A DNA stretch of 8,797 nucleotides from Thermodesulfobacteriota bacterium (lineage in GTDB: Bacteria; Desulfobacterota_D; UBA1144; Nemesobacterales; UBA2774): contig JBCCIH010000095.1 in NCBI GenBank assembly GCA_039028315.1, positions 1-8,797 on the forward strand. Direction: 5' to 3'. A program made the translations under genes and the position numbers. Each line of letters opens with the position of its first letter. Positions within the stretch are counted from its first letter, which is position 1. This document shows, in pieces, positions 6,748-8,797 of the stretch. Below the pieces are notes generated by a model, which saw only the letters and a list, made by a program, of their open reading frames with translations, was not told the DNA's origin and ran no database searches.

Positions 6748-8220
6748 TTAACCAGAGAGCTCTTTTAACTCAGGAACCACTGTATTTTTTTGAAGCTCAA
6801 GCTCTGGCTTTTTAAATGTTGAGCCATGATCTCTTAGGTAATTCTCAACTTTTGTATACTCAGTAGAAAAACGTATAAAATTTCTAATTAATCTAAGACT
6901 CACGCCATCAGTCTTAGCTGAATAATATATCGTATCAAGTGTCGGTTTTTCCCAAAGCTTAGGAAGAATTTTAGCCCTTAGCTTCCAAAGTCCAACGTAC
7001 TGCTCATAAAATTCTTCAAGCGGGAGCTGTGTCTCCATAACCGCATGAGCCAAGTCATAAAGGGAAAAATCCAAAGTTGTAATCTCAGAGCGCCTCTTTT
7101 TCCAAAGATCGGTTCCAGGAAGTGGAGTAGCAATACAGAAAGTAAGGAAGCCTAAATTTGAGCTCTCTATGTAATCAGCTACTTCTTTAAATTCATCTTT
7201 AGTAAATTTGGGGTCAATCATCATATTGCCAGCTAGGTTAATTCCCCTTTCACTTAGTACCTTTGCTGCCCCTTCGTTAAGGTCAAGATTAGATGACTTT
7301 CTAATTAGTCTTAGACGTTTGTTTGAATGGCCGTCAATTCCAAGAAACACTGTGTTCAGTCCTGCCTTTGTCCAGATATCAATCATATCTGGGTTGTTCG
7401 CAATAACATCCGCTCTGGATTGAACAGTGAAGCTCTTTTGAAGATTTGCAGCAGCTATTGCTTCGCCCAATTCTCTCATATAGTCGGCGTCAAAAAAGAA
7501 ATGATCATCCGCAACAAAAATTCTTCTCTCAGGAATACGGGCTATCTCTTCAACTGCTTTGTCAACCGAGCGTGAACGTACATCACCCTCAGCAAACTGC
7601 CAAATAGAACAGAAGTTGCATCTGTATTTGCACCCTCTAGTCAATTCAAATAGTCCTACTTTATAGCTTAGTGCCATATAATATTTGCTTCTGTCTATAC
7701 CTGGAAGGTGTCTATTAGGCGCCAAGGTCTTATCAAGATTGTCAGCAGGTGCTCGCTTTTTAGTTGTATATTGTATTCCGTCTCTATTTATTATAAGTCC
7801 GGGTACTTCAAAAAGATTACTTCCTTTCTCAATAGCCTTGCAAAGCTCCGGCATTGTAACCTCGCCGTCTCCTTTGACTATAAAATCAATATGAATGGAA
7901 TTGAAGAACTGTGAAGCTATTGTAGCTGGCTGACCACCTACAGCAATTGGGCAGGCAGGCAGAACTTTCTTAACTCTGGAAGCTATATCCCAAGTGGCAT
8001 TGATGTGGCTCGTATATAAACAGGAGATACCGACAAAGTCAGGCTTATAGCGGGATAGAAAACTTTCTAGATCGGGTTCAAATCTGAGATCGAGTATATA
8101 AACATCATGGTCTTCTTGTAGATAAGTACCAATGATCTCAAGACCTATAGGTTCGATTTGGAGTATATTCTGAAGACCACTCCACCCTACATTGTAGGGA
8201 TTAATAAGTACTATCTTCAT
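6748..8220 (-). CDS. Cobalamin-binding-domain radical SAM protein, HpnR-like
   Basis: A 490-residue radical SAM enzyme and the first gene of the operon. Residues 1-135 form a B12-binding-type Rossmann domain (EPIGLEIIGTYL at 23-34, VGGQPAT at 94-100, VKGDGE at 115-120). The radical SAM barrel (about 190-390) has CKYRCNFC with Cys197, Cys201 and Cys204, then VADDHFFFDADY (236-247), FLGIDG (292-297) and ATPLPGTDLW (364-373). A helical C-terminus includes FSLYDLAHAVMETQLPLEEF (385-404). The order and wording of these motifs recall hopanoid C-3 methylase HpnR, which adds a methyl group to a triterpenoid lipid; this is a resemblance from memory, not an alignment. As in the partner radical SAM gene, no DxHxxG motif is seen. 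The ATG at 8220 is preceded by AAGGT about 10 bases upstream. A candidate promoter lies at 8259-8285. Other outcomes, such as natural-product or lipid modification, remain possible. Confidence 0.87.
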   Translation of the reverse strand: MKIVLINPYNVGWSGLQNILQIEPIGLEIIGTYLQEDHDVYILDLRFEPDLESFLSRYKPDFVGISCLYTSHINATWDIASRVKKVLPACPIAVGGQPATIASQFFNSIHIDFIVKGDGEVTMPELCKAIEKGSNLFEVPGLIINRDGIQYTTKKRAPADNLDKTLAPNRHLPGIDRSKYYMALSYKVGLFELTRGCKYRCNFCSIWQFAEGDVRSRSVDKAVEEIARIPERRIFVADDHFFFDADYMRELGEAIAAANLQKSFTVQSRADVIANNPDMIDIWTKAGLNTVFLGIDGHSNKRLRLIRKSSNLDLNEGAAKVLSERGINLAGNMMIDPKFTKDEFKEVADYIESSNLGFLTFCIATPLPGTDLWKKRRSEITTLDFSLYDLAHAVMETQLPLEEFYEQYVGLWKLRAKILPKLWEKPTLDTIYYSAKTDGVSLRLIRNFIRFSTEYTKVENYLRDHGSTFKKPELELQKNTVVPELKELSG

Positions 8221-8258
8221 ATTTTATCTACCTTAAGCCATCCTCAGCCTTAATTTTA

Positions 8259-8285
8259 AGAATAATGATATTTTCTTATTGTCAA
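8259..8285 (-). promoter_or_regulatory. Candidate sigma-70 promoter for the radical SAM/hydrolase operon
   Basis: On the minus strand a perfect TTGACA (8285-8280) is followed after 15 bases by TATTCT (8264-8259, 4 of 6 consensus). The spacer is 2 bases short of ideal. The leader to ATG 8220 would be about 32 bases and includes the AAGGT ribosome site. Confidence 0.4.
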
Positions 8286-8330
8286 GATGAATTTAGTCTC
8301 ATAATGCAGAGATTAACATTTTATTAATAT

Positions 8331-8368
8331 TTAGAATGCTTGTTGACAGGAATACGCAAATATTCTAA
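8331..8368. repeat. Inverted repeat flanking the plus-strand -35 box (possible operator)
   Basis: TTAGAAT (8331-8337) and its exact reverse complement ATTCTAA (8362-8368) have centres 31 bases apart, about three helical turns, and bracket the -35 box of the promoter for the small secreted gene. The spacing would suit a dimeric regulator binding one face of the DNA. With 7-base arms in AT-rich DNA, chance is a real alternative. Confidence 0.25.
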
Positions 8369-8371
8369 GCT
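8343..8371 (+). promoter_or_regulatory. Candidate promoter for the small secreted cysteine-rich protein
   Basis: A perfect TTGACA (8343-8348) is followed after 17 bases by a weak -10, TAAGCT (8366-8371, 3 of 6). Transcription would begin near 8378, giving a leader of about 32 bases that carries GGAGG. The weak -10 suggests dependence on an activator or a different -10 choice. It is divergent from the promoter for the radical SAM operon; together they account for the gene-free stretch 8221-8409. Confidence 0.4.
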
Positions 8372-8409
8372 CGGATCATTTAGAGAAGACAAAACGGAGG
8401 CAATGTATT

Positions 8410-8706
8410 GTGATAAAACAAATATTTAGAACATCTTCTTTGGTTATTTTAGTAATTGCAATCTCGTTTTCATTATCTACATATTTATTGGCGGGTGATG
8501 GGTCAGGATGTGAGCAAACATATCCAAAAGTTACTTTGGAAACATCTGTCGAAAACAATTTCAACTTTGAAAAAACTAGTAATGTAGTCCTTCTTGAGGG
8601 AACTTGCTCTCAGCTAAAATCAGGTGCATGCGGCACAGGCACTTGCGAGAAAGGCTGGAAATGTATGGACACTGGCATACAATGTTTATGCTCCCCGCCT
8701 CAGTAA
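8410..8706 (+). CDS. Small secreted cysteine-rich protein, function unknown
   Basis: The only plus-strand gene in the window, 98 residues. I recognise no family. The N-terminus is a Sec signal peptide (Lys3 and Arg7, hydrophobic core about 11-27, likely cut after LLA at 28). The mature part of about 70 residues holds 7 cysteines: Cys34, then six packed near the C-terminus at 66, 74, 79, 85, 92 and 94 (spacing 7, 4, 5, 6, 1). This Gly/Cys-rich block suggests a small disulfide-knotted domain in the periplasm or outside the cell. Cys34 is not in a lipobox, so a lipoprotein is unlikely. The start is GTG 8410: GGAGG ends 9 bases upstream. The ATG at 8403 is only 2 bases from GGAGG and opens an 8-codon frame. 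The gene ends 3 bases from the convergent sheath gene, with no terminator between. Confidence 0.75.
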   Translation: MIKQIFRTSSLVILVIAISFSLSTYLLAGDGSGCEQTYPKVTLETSVENNFNFEKTSNVVLLEGTCSQLKSGACGTGTCEKGWKCMDTGIQCLCSPPQ

Positions 8707-8709
8707 TCC

Positions 8710-8797
8710 CTATGACGCTTGACCAGCAATCTGCTGGATCTGAAGAATAACAAACTCTGCTGGATTTAGAGGGGCAAATCCTACTTCTATATTTACA
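8710..8797 (-). CDS. Contractile tail sheath protein, C-terminal end (partial)
   Basis: The minus strand is open from the window edge to a TAG at 8712-8710 and encodes 28 complete residues. These include EVGFAPLNPAEFVILQIQQ, followed by IAGQAS and the stop. The xxAPxxPAEFVIxxIxQ pattern is the hallmark end of phage-tail sheath C-terminal domains, seen in Myoviridae-like tails, R-type tailocins and extracellular contractile injection systems. In those machines the sheath subunits polymerise around an inner tube and contract to drive it through a membrane. Only the last strand and tail are visible, so the subtype cannot be told. If the call is right, tube, baseplate and ATPase genes should lie to the right of the window. 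Family recognition rests on a short segment recalled from memory. Confidence 0.72.
   Translation of the reverse strand, partial: VNIEVGFAPLNPAEFVILQIQQIAGQAS
8723..8737. repeat. Perfect short inverted repeat in the sheath gene end
   Basis: CCAGCA-ATC-TGCTGG forms a perfect 6-bp stem with a 3-base loop, 13 bases inside the sheath stop codon and 17 bases past the stop of the convergent gene. CTGCTGGAT recurs at 8731-8739 and 8757-8765. No T-run follows on either strand, so it is at most a weak transcript-end hairpin. The repeats partly reflect the repeated Gln/Ile and Pro-Ala codons. Confidence 0.5.

Noticed and set aside
6748..8220. Naming the first radical SAM gene hpnR
   Set aside because: The motif resemblance is real, but no hopanoid genes are in the window and I cannot align it. 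A wider family with other substrates is equally possible.
8403..8429. Short ATG frame (8 codons) overlapping the GTG start of the secreted protein
   Set aside because: Only 2 bases from GGAGG, too close for initiation, and it ends after 8 codons. It is noted only because it could mislead start selection.
8500..8525. Lipoprotein signal at Cys34 of the small secreted protein
   Set aside because: The residues before it are GDGSG, not a lipobox, and the Cys lies 6 residues past the hydrophobic core.
8376..8564. 62-codon minus-strand frame in the divergent promoter region
   Set aside because: It overlaps the signal-peptide end of the secreted-protein gene, which has a good ribosome site. The protein has no recognisable features.
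8723..8737. Hairpin CCAGCA-ATC-TGCTGG as a rho-independent terminator
   Set aside because: The stem is only 6 bp and no U-tract follows on either strand. It is kept as a repeat only.

Overview
The window looks like chromosomal DNA from an AT-rich, Gram-negative (diderm) bacterium, probably an uncultured marine or delta-proteobacterium-like lineage. The diderm call rests on an Mla/MCE-type lipid transporter (mlaE, mlaF) next to alanine racemase. The lineage is an inference only, because there is no rRNA or other taxonomic marker. Almost every gene lies on the minus strand, so the biological order runs from right to left.

Right edge (8710-8797, minus): the last 28 residues and stop codon of a protein that reads like the C-terminus of a contractile phage-tail sheath, of the kind found in Myoviridae-like tails, extracellular contractile injection systems and tailocins. 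Converging on it with only 3 bases between stop codons is a plus-strand gene (8410-8706) for a small secreted cysteine-rich protein of unknown function. It has its own candidate promoter and a clear ribosome site. The 189-base gap 8221-8409 is a divergent promoter region with no gene.

Middle (8220 down to 4336, minus): a tightly packed three-gene operon. It comprises a cobalamin-domain radical SAM protein resembling hopanoid C-3 methylase (HpnR), an UlaG/NAPE-PLD-like metallo-beta-lactamase-fold hydrolase, and a second cobalamin-domain radical SAM protein with a DUF4070-like tail. The second radical SAM gene starts at a TTG that overlaps the hydrolase stop codon and has a strong Shine-Dalgarno inside the hydrolase gene. 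The set looks like a small modification pathway, plausibly acting on a lipid, but the substrate is unknown.

Left (4267 down to 1, minus): after a 68-base gap holding a candidate promoter come alanine racemase (alr), a 498-residue exported protein built almost entirely from about 24 aromatic/proline repeats of about 20 residues, the permease mlaE and the ATPase mlaF. MlaF is cut by the window edge; an MCE-domain mlaD gene would be expected just beyond it. The packing of repeat protein, mlaE and mlaF (3 and 13 bases apart) suggests that the repeat protein works with the lipid transporter at the envelope.

The observations most worth following are the repeat protein bound to the Mla genes, the radical SAM/hydrolase/radical SAM operon, and the contractile-sheath gene at the right edge. 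No tRNA, rRNA, CRISPR array or insertion sequence was seen.
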